From Planctomycetales bacterium (GTDB lineage: Bacteria; Planctomycetota; Phycisphaerae; SM23-33), in assembly GCA_030642005.1 (NCBI GenBank), contig DAOWOP010000126.1, forward strand, positions 1 through 7,633: a DNA stretch of 7,633 nt. Reading direction: 5' to 3'. Positions 1-5,990 of this stretch are shown piece by piece (within the stretch, counting starts at the first letter, position 1; each line of letters starts with the position of its first letter). The notes under the pieces were generated by a model. It made no database searches. It was not told the origin of the DNA and saw only the letters and a list, made by a program, of their open reading frames with translations. A program made the translations under genes and the position numbers.

Positions 1-2304
1 CGGATCAGCCACGACTATGAAGCCGACGCCATTACCGAAGGCGAGCGGTACAACCAGACAATCGACGTATGGATTCACGCCCGCGAGGAGGTTACCAAGG
101 CGCTGATGGATGCCTTGAGGGACGACACGCGGGAAAATGAACCGGCCTACCTCAACCCCGTCTGGTTGATGAGCGATTCGGGCGCTCGCGGAAATATCGA
201 CCAGATCCGCCAGTTGGCGGGTATGCGAGGACTGATGAGTAAGCCTTCCGGCGAGATTATCGAGACGCCGATTAAGGCCAATTTCCGCGAAGGTCTGACG
301 GTGCTGGAATACTTCGGCTCGACTCACGGCGCACGAAAAGGTCTGGCCGATACCGCACTGAAAACCGCCGACTCGGGGTACCTGACGCGAAAACTCGCCG
401 ACGTCGCCCAGAACATGATCATTACCGAACTGGACTGCGGTACGCTGAAGGGCGTTACCAAGTCCGCCATCTACAAGGGCGAGCAGATAGACGTGCCGCT
501 GTCGGAACTGATCATAGGGCGAGTCGCCAGGGAAAATATCATCAACCCCATCACCGATGAAGTGATTGTTCGCGAGAACGAAATAATCACCGAAGAAGTA
601 GCCGCCCAGATAGAGGAATTGGGTCTGGAGACGATCCGCGTTCGCAGCTCGCTGACCTGCGACTCGCCTCTGGGTATGTGCGCGAAATGCTACGGGTTGG
701 ACCTTTCGACCGGGCAACTGGTCGAAGAAGGCCTGGCCGTGGGGATCATGGCGGCCCAGTCCATCGGCGAGCCGGGAACGCAGTTGACAATGCGGACGTT
801 CCACACCGGCGGGGTCGCCACAAGGGACGTGATAGCGTCGGAACTGCGGTGCAGTGCCGCCGGCGTGCTGAAATACCGCGACCTGAAGTCCGCTCCGGCT
901 AAGGTCGCCAAGGGCAAGGCGTGGGTAGCACTGAACCGCAACGGCGAGATAGCCATTCTCGACGCTAAGGAGCGGGAAATCGAAAAATTCAAGGTTCCGT
1001 ACGGGGCCTTGGTGTTGGTCGAAGACGGCGCCGAGGTCAAAGCGGCCAAGCGGCTGGTCATGTGGGACCCGCACCGCGTTCCCATCCTGGCCGAGGTCGC
1101 CGGCATCGTCCGCTTCCAGGACATCGAGGAAGGCGAGACCGTCCGGGCAGAGCCCGAAAAAGGCAAAGGCGCCGCCCGCCTCGTCGTCATCGAGCACAAG
1201 GGCGAAAAACATCCGCGAATCGTCGTGGAGGATAAAACCGGTAAAATCCTGGACTTCCATTACCTTCCGTCCAAGGCGCGAATTGAGGTCAGAGAAGAGC
1301 AAACCGTTCAGCCAGGCGACCTGCTGGCGCGCCAGCCCCGCGAAATTTCCGGCACGCAGGACATTACCGGCGGGCTGCCTCGCGTTACCGAACTGTTCGA
1401 GGCCCGCAAACCGAAGGAACCGGCGTCAATGGCGGAAATCTCCGGACGCGTCGAATTGTCCACCGACAAGCGGCGAGGAAAGATGACCATCATCGTCCGC
1501 TCCGAAGCTATGGAGCGGGAACATCACGTCGGGCACGACCAGCACCTGCTGGTGCATACCGGCGACGATGTCGAAGCCGGAGACAGACTGACCGAAGGGC
1601 CTCTCGTACCGCACGACATCCTCGATATCCGTGGCGAAGAAGCCCTCCAGGACTACCTCCTGACCGAGGTGCAGAACGTCTATCGAAGCCAGGGACAGAC
1701 CATCAACGACAAGCACGTGGAAGTCATCGCCTCGCAGATGCTGCGAAAAGTAGTGGTCGAGAGCATCGGCGACAGCAAACTGCTGCCGGGAGAAGTGGTC
1801 GATAAGTTCAAATTCCGGGCTGAGAACGAAAGACTGGCGAAATCAATGAGGATCGCATCACCCGGTGATACGGAGTTCGTCGCCGGCGACGTAGTCTTGC
1901 GCCAGAAGATCGAGCAGGCCAACGCCGAAGCCAAGGCCACCGGCGGGGACATCGCAAAGGCCCGCAAGGCCAAGCCCGCAACGGCAAAAACGCTCCTGCT
2001 AGGGATCACAAAGGCAGCCCTACAGTCCGACAGTTTCCTGTCGGCGGCCAGTTTCCAGGAGTCCACAAAGGTCTTTACCGAAGCGGCCCTGGCGGGAAAA
2101 GTGGACAACCTCATCGGTTTAAAGGAGAATGTCATCCTTGGACACCTGCTTCCGGCGGGAACAACTTTCAAACCATATATGGATATGAAAATAAAACGGG
2201 CTTCCATGGAACTGCCCGAACTGCTCGCCGAAGAAACCGACGCAGAACTTACAGAAGCACAAATCCAAAAGGCAGTCCAGCGAGCACTGACGGGACAGGA
2301 ATGA
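1..2304 (+). CDS. rpoC: DNA-directed RNA polymerase subunit beta-prime, C-terminal part (5' end outside window)
   Basis: This is the C-terminal 767 residues of the largest RNA polymerase subunit, which forms one side of the active-site cleft. The frame is open from base 1, so the gene begins upstream and the internal ATG at 106 is not its start. In order I see the conserved SDSGARGNIDQIRQLAGMRG block (about 172-231), the bridge helix (GARKGLADTALKT onward, about 328-396), the second zinc site with Cys codons at 436, 658, 679 and 688, and the trigger loop (GEPGTQLTMRTFHTGG, about 766-813). The trigger loop is interrupted by an insertion of roughly 170 residues (about 826-1338) that resembles E. 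coli SI3. Conserved sequence resumes at GTQDITGGLPRVTELFEAR. The late block LLGITKAAL...SAASFQES...LKENVILGHLLPAGT (about 2005-2163) is canonical. A short acidic tail follows. Upstream rpoB is expected from family gene order but is not visible. Confidence 0.98.
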   Translation, partial: RISHDYEADAITEGERYNQTIDVWIHAREEVTKALMDALRDDTRENEPAYLNPVWLMSDSGARGNIDQIRQLAGMRGLMSKPSGEIIETPIKANFREGLTVLEYFGSTHGARKGLADTALKTADSGYLTRKLADVAQNMIITELDCGTLKGVTKSAIYKGEQIDVPLSELIIGRVARENIINPITDEVIVRENEIITEEVAAQIEELGLETIRVRSSLTCDSPLGMCAKCYGLDLSTGQLVEEGLAVGIMAAQSIGEPGTQLTMRTFHTGGVATRDVIASELRCSAAGVLKYRDLKSAPAKVAKGKAWVALNRNGEIAILDAKEREIEKFKVPYGALVLVEDGAEVKAAKRLVMWDPHRVPILAEVAGIVRFQDIEEGETVRAEPEKGKGAARLVVIEHKGEKHPRIVVEDKTGKILDFHYLPSKARIEVREEQTVQPGDLLARQPREISGTQDITGGLPRVTELFEARKPKEPASMAEISGRVELSTDKRRGKMTIIVRSEAMEREHHVGHDQHLLVHTGDDVEAGDRLTEGPLVPHDILDIRGEEALQDYLLTEVQNVYRSQGQTINDKHVEVIASQMLRKVVVESIGDSKLLPGEVVDKFKFRAENERLAKSMRIASPGDTEFVAGDVVLRQKIEQANAEAKATGGDIAKARKAKPATAKTLLLGITKAALQSDSFLSAASFQESTKVFTEAALAGKVDNLIGLKENVILGHLLPAGTTFKPYMDMKIKRASMELPELLAEETDAELTEAQIQKAVQRALTGQE

Positions 2305-2318
2305 GAAGATGAAGATAG

Positions 2319-2350
2319 TGAATCAGTTGCTCGGTAAATCAGTTGATCGG
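2319..2350. repeat. degenerate octamer repeat in reverse orientation
   Basis: Read in steps of eight, this stretch is TGAATCAG, TTGCTCGG, TAAATCAG, TTGATCGG. The two 16-nt halves match at 13 of 14 positions (2321-2334 against 2337-2350). TGAATCAG is the exact reverse complement of CTGATTCA, a rotation of the unit in the array at 2410-2457. It looks like a decayed inverted arm of the same repeat family. The 11-mer at 2334-2344 is fully complementary to 2445-2455, and 2317-2327 is complementary to 2414-2424 and to its shifted copies. Confidence 0.6.
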
Positions 2351-2377
2351 GCAAAGACGATGAGATTGTCGCTAATA

Positions 2378-2386
2378 TGCTAATAT
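2378..2386 (+). promoter_or_regulatory. possible extended -10 promoter for rpsL
   Basis: TGCTAATAT fits an extended -10 element (TG-N-TAATAT) in an AT-rich part of the rpoC-rpsL gap. It would start transcription about 75 nt before rpsL. I see no good -35 hexamer at 16-18 nt upstream. The octamer GCTAATAT is itself duplicated in tandem (2371-2386), so the match may be a by-product of repeat growth. Read-through from rpoC is the alternative source of rpsL transcript. Confidence 0.25.
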
Positions 2387-2409
2387 ATGGATAAAAGCGA
2401 CGATAACCG

Positions 2410-2457
2410 ATTCACTGATTCACTGATTCACTGATTCACTGATAAACTGATTTACTG
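2410..2457 (+). repeat. 8-bp tandem repeat array (ATTCACTG), six units
   Basis: Four perfect ATTCACTG units (2410-2417, 2418-2425, 2426-2433, 2434-2441) are followed by two degenerate ones, ATAAACTG (2442-2449) and ATTTACTG (2450-2457). The array fills the gap in front of rpsL and ends where its ribosome binding site begins. It is a short simple-sequence repeat, not a CRISPR array, because there are no spacers. Such arrays can change length by slippage. Confidence 0.9.
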
Positions 2458-2460
2458 AGG
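2457..2460 (+). promoter_or_regulatory. ribosome binding site of rpsL
   Basis: GAGG lies 7 nt before the rpsL ATG. Its first base is the last base of the final degenerate repeat unit, so a change in repeat number or pairing of that unit would act right beside the ribosome binding site. Confidence 0.6.
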
Positions 2461-2467
2461 ATTTACA

Positions 2468-2839
2468 ATGCCGACGATTAATCAATTAGTTCGCAGGCCG
2501 CGACGCAAGCAAGTTGCCAAGAAGAAAAATGTGGCGCTGGAGCGATGTCCCCAGAAGCGAGGCGTGTGCGTGCTGGTCAAGACCATGACGCCCAAGAAGC
2601 CCAACTCTGCCCTGCGTAAAGTCGCCCGTGTCAGGCTGAGTAACGGCAAAGAGGTAACGGCCTATATCCCGGGCATCGACCACAACCTCCAGGAGCACAG
2701 TATTGTCCTGGTGCGAGGCGGGCGCGTCCGGGACCTGCCGGGCGTGAGGTATCATGTTATTCGCGGCGCGCTGGACACAGCCGGCGTGGAAGGTCGGCGC
2801 CAGGGGCGAAGCCGCTACGGCGCCAAGAAGGGTAAATAA
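2468..2839 (+). CDS. rpsL: 30S ribosomal protein S12
   Basis: S12 sits at the decoding centre of the 30S subunit, contacts 16S rRNA, and controls tRNA selection accuracy. The 123-residue protein matches the usual bacterial length (about 124) from end to end: NQLVRRPR at the start, CPQKRGVC (27-34), TPKKPNSALRKV (41-52), HNLQEHS (72-78), VRGGRVRDLPGVRYH (82-96), and a basic C-terminus RSRYGAKKGK. Lys43, the classic streptomycin position, is present. Residue 88 is Arg (codon 2729-2731) where E. coli and most bacteria have Lys. Asp89, the beta-methylthiolation site of RimO in E. coli, is kept. The start has GAGG 7 nt upstream. It is first in the str-type cluster and ends 2 nt before rpsG. Confidence 0.98.
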   Translation: MPTINQLVRRPRRKQVAKKKNVALERCPQKRGVCVLVKTMTPKKPNSALRKVARVRLSNGKEVTAYIPGIDHNLQEHSIVLVRGGRVRDLPGVRYHVIRGALDTAGVEGRRQGRSRYGAKKGK

Positions 2840-2841
2840 AA

Positions 2842-3318
2842 ATGGCATACAAGAAGTGGACAGCATCGGCTAAACAACTGGCGCCCGACTCGCGCTACAA
2901 CAGCAAACTCGTCAGTAAGTTCATCAACTGCATGATGTGGGACGGCAAGAAAAGCACCGCAAGCCGGATATTCTACGATGCGATGGACACCATCGGCGAG
3001 AAGGTAAAAGACGCCGAACCGCTGGAGGTCTTTCAGCAGGCCATTGAAAACATCAAACCCATGCTGGAGGTCCGCTCCAAGCGCATCGGCGGGGCCAACT
3101 ACCAGGTCCCCATGCAGGTCAGCGCCAAGCGACGCCTGTCACTGGCGATTCGATGGCTGCTTCAGGCCGTCCGCGCCGGCAGCGGCTCACCGACCTCGCA
3201 GCGACTGGCGTCGGAACTGATGGCGGCGTATAAGAAGGAAGGAACGGCCATGACCACGCGAGAAAATATTCACCGCATGGCCGATGCGAACAAAGCCTTC
3301 GCACACTTCGCACGATAA
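2842..3318 (+). CDS. rpsG: 30S ribosomal protein S7
   Basis: S7 is a primary assembly protein of the 30S head. It binds the 3' major domain of 16S rRNA and lies near the E site and mRNA exit. The 158 residues agree with the common length of about 156. Landmarks are FINCMMWDGKKSTA (27-40), the IENIKPMLEVRSKRIGGANY region (68-87), YQVPMQV (87-93), RRLSLAIRWLL (97-107), and the C-terminal ENIHRMADANKAFAHF. The start codon is 2 nt after the rpsL stop, so the genes are probably translationally coupled; the purine-rich end of rpsL (AAGAAGG) can serve as the binding site. In E. coli, S7 represses its own operon by binding the longer rpsL-rpsG gap. That gap does not exist here. Confidence 0.98.
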   Translation: MAYKKWTASAKQLAPDSRYNSKLVSKFINCMMWDGKKSTASRIFYDAMDTIGEKVKDAEPLEVFQQAIENIKPMLEVRSKRIGGANYQVPMQVSAKRRLSLAIRWLLQAVRAGSGSPTSQRLASELMAAYKKEGTAMTTRENIHRMADANKAFAHFAR

Positions 3319-3333
3319 AATCTCGACACGCAC

Positions 3334-3370
3334 CGAAAGAGACCGCAGAGAATTCACTGCGGTTTCTTCG
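3334..3370 (+). terminator. terminator-like hairpin between rpsG and fusA
   Basis: The left arm 3334-3348 pairs with the right arm 3357-3370. A perfect 7-bp core (ACCGCAG with CTGCGGT) extends downward by one G-U pair, five Watson-Crick pairs, one bulged A (3336) and two closing pairs. The loop is 8 nt (3349-3356). The right arm carries TTTCTT after the GC-rich core, and the left arm has the matching purine run, as in intrinsic terminators. It ends 17 nt before the fusA ATG, with no clear separate fusA promoter in the 57-69 nt gap. An attenuator or RNA-processing hairpin is therefore as likely as a full stop. Confidence 0.55.
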
Positions 3371-3387
3371 CTTATGTGTTTTCAGAC

Positions 3388-5469
3388 ATGGCAAAGAAAC
3401 TACAACAAGTTCGGAACATCGGCGTTACCGCACACATCGACGCGGGAAAGACCACCGTTACCGAGAGGATTCTGTACTTCGCCGGAAAGAGTTACAAGAT
3501 AGGCGAGGTCCACGACGGTACGGCGGTGATGGACTACCTCGCCGAAGAACAGGCCCGAGGCATCACCATCACGTCGGCGGCGACAACGCTGTCATGGAAA
3601 AACTACACCGTCAACCTGATCGACACGCCCGGACACGTCGATTTCACCATCGAGGTTGAGCGCTCGCTGCGTGTCCTGGACGGGGCCGTTGCGGTCTTCT
3701 GCGCCGTCGGCGGCGTCGAAGCCCAGAGCGAAACCGTCTGGAACCAGGCCGAAAGGTACAGCGTTCCGAGAATCTGCTTCATCAACAAGATGGACCGCCT
3801 CGGCGCCGACTTCGAGATAGTCGTTGGCGAACTCCGCGACCGGCTGGGCGCAACGCCGGTGGTGCTGCAAATCCCAATGGGCGCCGGCGCCGAATTCGCA
3901 GGTCAGATCGACCTGATCGAACAGCGGGCGTTCTTCTATGAACAGGCCGAGATCGCAATGGACCTGAAGGTCGGCGAGATCCCCGCCGAATACGCCGACG
4001 CCGTCGAACAGGCCCGCCACGACATGATAGAAGCCCTCGCCGAAGCCGACGACGAATTGATGGAAAAGTATGTCCACGAGGAGCCGATTTCTGTCGCGGA
4101 CATTAAGTCGGCCATCCGCCGGGCGGTCATCGCCGACAGGATTCATCCGGTTCTTTGCGGCTCGGCGCTGAAGCACATGGGCGTCCGCATCCTGCTGGAT
4201 GCGATTTGCGATTACCTGCCCTCTCCTCTGGACGTTCCGCCCGTCAGTGGGCACGAGAGTCTCGAATCCGAGCAAACCATTCAGCGTTTGCCCCGGTCCG
4301 ACGAGCCGTTTTCGGCCCTGGTGTTCAAGATCTCTTCGGACCTGCACGGGGACCTTTATTTCATCCGCATCTACAGCGGTTCACTCAAGGCCGGCACGCG
4401 TGTGCTCAACCCCACCCGCCGGAAAAAAGAAATCGTCTCACGCATCTGGGAGATGCACGCCAAGCAGCGCATCCGCCGGGACCACGCTGATGCCGGGGAT
4501 ATTGTCGCAGTCGTCGGACCAAAACACAGTTTCACCGGCGATACGCTGTGCGACTCCCATCACTCGATAATTCTGGAGAAGATAAGGTTTCCCAAGCCGG
4601 TGATCTCCATGTCGATTGAACCGGCATCGACGGAGGGAAAGGACCGCCTGGCCGAGGCATTGGTTACGCTCCGGCGGGAAGACCCGACCTTCCGAACGGA
4701 GATGGACCGCGATACCGGGCAGTTGCTGATTTCGGGTATGGGCGAGTTGCACCTGGAGATCATTCGCAACAAGTTGGTTCGCGATATGGGCGTTTCCGTC
4801 CGCGTGGGCAAGCCCAGGGTGGCATACAAAGAGACAATCACCGCCGCGGCTGAGACGGAGGGGCGGTTCATTCGCCAGACGGGCGGCAGGGGTCAGTACG
4901 GCGTGGTCGTGCTGCGGGCAGAACCGACACCTGCAAGCAGCGATGACGACAGTGAAGAGCCGGCGGGAATTGTCTTCGTCGAGAAAATCAAGGGCGGGGC
5001 GATCCCGAAAGAGTACATCTCCGCCGTCAGGGAAGGGGTAATCGACGAGGCCACCAACGGCCCACTGGCCGGTTATCCGATGACGGGCATAACCGTTACG
5101 CTCATCGACGGCAAGCACCATCCGGTGGATTCGTCGGAACTTGCCTTCTCCAGAGCCGGAGCCCTGGCGTTCCGGGAGGCGGTAAAAAAAGCCTCACCCG
5201 TATTCCTTGAACCGATAATGCGGCTGGAAGTTACCGTCCCCGAGACCTATCTCGGCGCTGTTACCGGCGACCTGAACGCTCGCCGGAGCGAGATTACGAC
5301 CATGGAGCGGAGGGAGAATTACTGCAAACTCATTGCAGAAACACCTTTAGCGGCGATGTTCGGATACGCGACCGTCCTGCGGTCTCTTACGCAGGGTCGA
5401 GGAACTTACGTTATGGAACCTGTAACCTACAAGGCCGTTCCCGCCGAGATCGCCACTCGTCTGACCTGA
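3388..5469 (+). CDS. fusA: elongation factor G (translocase GTPase)
   Basis: EF-G uses GTP to drive movement of tRNAs and mRNA on the ribosome and takes part in ribosome recycling. From the ATG at 3388 it has 693 residues (E. coli EF-G has 704). The GTPase motifs are all present: AHIDAGKT (15-22), switch I RGITITSAATT, DTPGH (79-83), NKMD (133-136) and GSAL (258-261). Domains II and III follow, then domain IV with the tip loop HHPVDSSE (577-584), whose His578 matches the key E. coli His583, and domain V with MFGYATVLRSLTQGRGTYVMEP. I prefer ATG 3388 because MAKKLQQVRNIGVTAHID is the usual start; an in-frame GTG at 3376 would add four residues. Domain IV carries an acidic insertion of about five residues (516-524). 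No tuf gene follows. It could be one of several EF-G paralogues. Confidence 0.96.
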   Translation: MAKKLQQVRNIGVTAHIDAGKTTVTERILYFAGKSYKIGEVHDGTAVMDYLAEEQARGITITSAATTLSWKNYTVNLIDTPGHVDFTIEVERSLRVLDGAVAVFCAVGGVEAQSETVWNQAERYSVPRICFINKMDRLGADFEIVVGELRDRLGATPVVLQIPMGAGAEFAGQIDLIEQRAFFYEQAEIAMDLKVGEIPAEYADAVEQARHDMIEALAEADDELMEKYVHEEPISVADIKSAIRRAVIADRIHPVLCGSALKHMGVRILLDAICDYLPSPLDVPPVSGHESLESEQTIQRLPRSDEPFSALVFKISSDLHGDLYFIRIYSGSLKAGTRVLNPTRRKKEIVSRIWEMHAKQRIRRDHADAGDIVAVVGPKHSFTGDTLCDSHHSIILEKIRFPKPVISMSIEPASTEGKDRLAEALVTLRREDPTFRTEMDRDTGQLLISGMGELHLEIIRNKLVRDMGVSVRVGKPRVAYKETITAAAETEGRFIRQTGGRGQYGVVVLRAEPTPASSDDDSEEPAGIVFVEKIKGGAIPKEYISAVREGVIDEATNGPLAGYPMTGITVTLIDGKHHPVDSSELAFSRAGALAFREAVKKASPVFLEPIMRLEVTVPETYLGAVTGDLNARRSEITTMERRENYCKLIAETPLAAMFGYATVLRSLTQGRGTYVMEPVTYKAVPAEIATRLT

Positions 5470-5480
5470 TGGGGCGGTAA

Positions 5481-5539
5481 ATAATTTTGTAGAAATTTTT
5501 CACCTCAATAATTGACATTCGAAAATGTTTAGATACACT
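5481..5539 (+). promoter_or_regulatory. sigma-70-type promoter for the S10 cluster, with AT-rich upstream region
   Basis: A consensus -35 TTGACA (5512-5517) stands 16 nt before TACACT (5534-5539, 4 of 6 to TATAAT). The 30 nt upstream are rich in A and T tracts (AATTTTGTAGAAATTTTT), like an UP element of ribosomal promoters. The predicted start is near 5546, giving a leader of about 58 nt to rpsJ. It is the strongest promoter candidate in the window and splits the str-type genes from the S10 genes. An alternative -10, TAGATA (5530-5535), is only 12 nt from the -35 and unlikely. Confidence 0.65.
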
Positions 5540-5569
5540 AGAAAGGCTTTGCAACTCGTCTGCGCGAAA

Positions 5570-5596
5570 ATGGTTACAAACGCGGGCCGGAGATAA
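5570..5596 (+). other. possible short upstream ORF in the rpsJ leader
   Basis: ATG at 5570 opens an eight-codon frame (M V T N A G R R, stop TAA 5594-5596) that ends 7 nt before the rpsJ ATG. It begins with the same AAAATGGTT as rpsJ itself (5567-5575 and 5601-5609). I see no Shine-Dalgarno sequence in front of it, so translation is doubtful. Confidence 0.15.
5589..5592 (+). promoter_or_regulatory. ribosome binding site of rpsJ
   Basis: GGAG lies 11 nt before the rpsJ ATG at 5604, a slightly long spacing. It sits inside the last codons of the possible eight-codon upstream frame. Confidence 0.45.
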
Positions 5597-5603
5597 GATT
5601 AAA

Positions 5604-5912
5604 ATGGTTCAGGATAAGATTCGTATCAGGATGGAAGCCTACGATCATCGCGCGCTGGACGGTTCAGCCGCCGAGATCGTGGACCATGCCCGCCGGACCG
5701 GTGCGCGGGTGTGCGGACCTATTCCATTGCCGACGCGAATCGAACGATATACGGTGCTTCGCAGCCCGCACGTGGACAAGAAGTCCCGCGAACAATTTGA
5801 GATGCGAACACATAAACGGATCATCGACATTTATGAGCCGACGGTCCGCACGATCGAGGCATTGAACAGGCTGGTAGTACCGGCAGGGGTGTTTGTGAAG
5901 ATAAAGGCGTAG
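5604..5912 (+). CDS. rpsJ: 30S ribosomal protein S10
   Basis: S10 is a 30S head protein. In bacteria where it has been studied it also pairs with NusB in transcription antitermination. The 102 residues cover the family length (E. coli 103). Landmarks are KIRIRMEAYDHRALD (5-19), the GPIPLPTRIERYTVLRSPHV block (38-57) that forms the long loop, EQFEMRTHKRIIDIYEPT (63-80), and a C-terminal beta strand VPAGVFVKIKA. It is the first gene of the S10 cluster, with its own promoter candidate upstream. Its stop codon lies within the left arm of a terminator-like hairpin. The start has GGAG 11 nt upstream and gives the expected N-terminus. Confidence 0.98.
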   Translation: MVQDKIRIRMEAYDHRALDGSAAEIVDHARRTGARVCGPIPLPTRIERYTVLRSPHVDKKSREQFEMRTHKRIIDIYEPTVRTIEALNRLVVPAGVFVKIKA

Positions 5913-5949
5913 GTTTGAACGACAGCGATTTTGACGCCTGCGCCTTTTT
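5903..5949 (+). terminator. terminator-like hairpin overlapping the rpsJ stop codon
   Basis: Arms 5903-5913 and 5937-5947 make an 11-bp stem with one G-U pair (T5910 with G5940). A 23-nt loop lies between them, and the right arm runs into TTTTT (5945-5949). The rpsJ stop TAG (5910-5912) lies in the left arm, so a ribosome finishing rpsJ would cover it. The loop is long for an intrinsic terminator. A competing stem can form between 5920-5928 and 5948-5956. Partial termination or attenuation before rplC is possible. Confidence 0.4.
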
Positions 5950-5990
5950 GCTGTTGGTGAAACCCTTTCGGATGGAAAGTACGGGATAAA

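Noticed and set aside
690..2354. Open frames of 60-220 codons on either strand inside rpoC
   Set aside because: They are shadows of rpoC, whose conserved blocks run without a break in frame through the same bases.
2410..2457. CRISPR-like array
   Set aside because: The units are 8 bp and directly adjoining, with no unique spacers and no cas genes nearby.
3376..3387. GTG start for fusA adding four residues
   Set aside because: The ATG at 3388 gives the standard MAKK-type EF-G N-terminus, and neither start has a clear ribosome binding site.
3592..5121. Several - strand open frames of 100-250 codons across fusA
   Set aside because: They overlap the well-conserved EF-G gene, have no ribosome binding site or known domain, and follow its codon pattern.
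5903..5956. H-type pseudoknot from the two stems after rpsJ
   Set aside because: There is no linker between 5947 and 5948 to cross an 11-bp stem, so the two stems are better read as alternatives.
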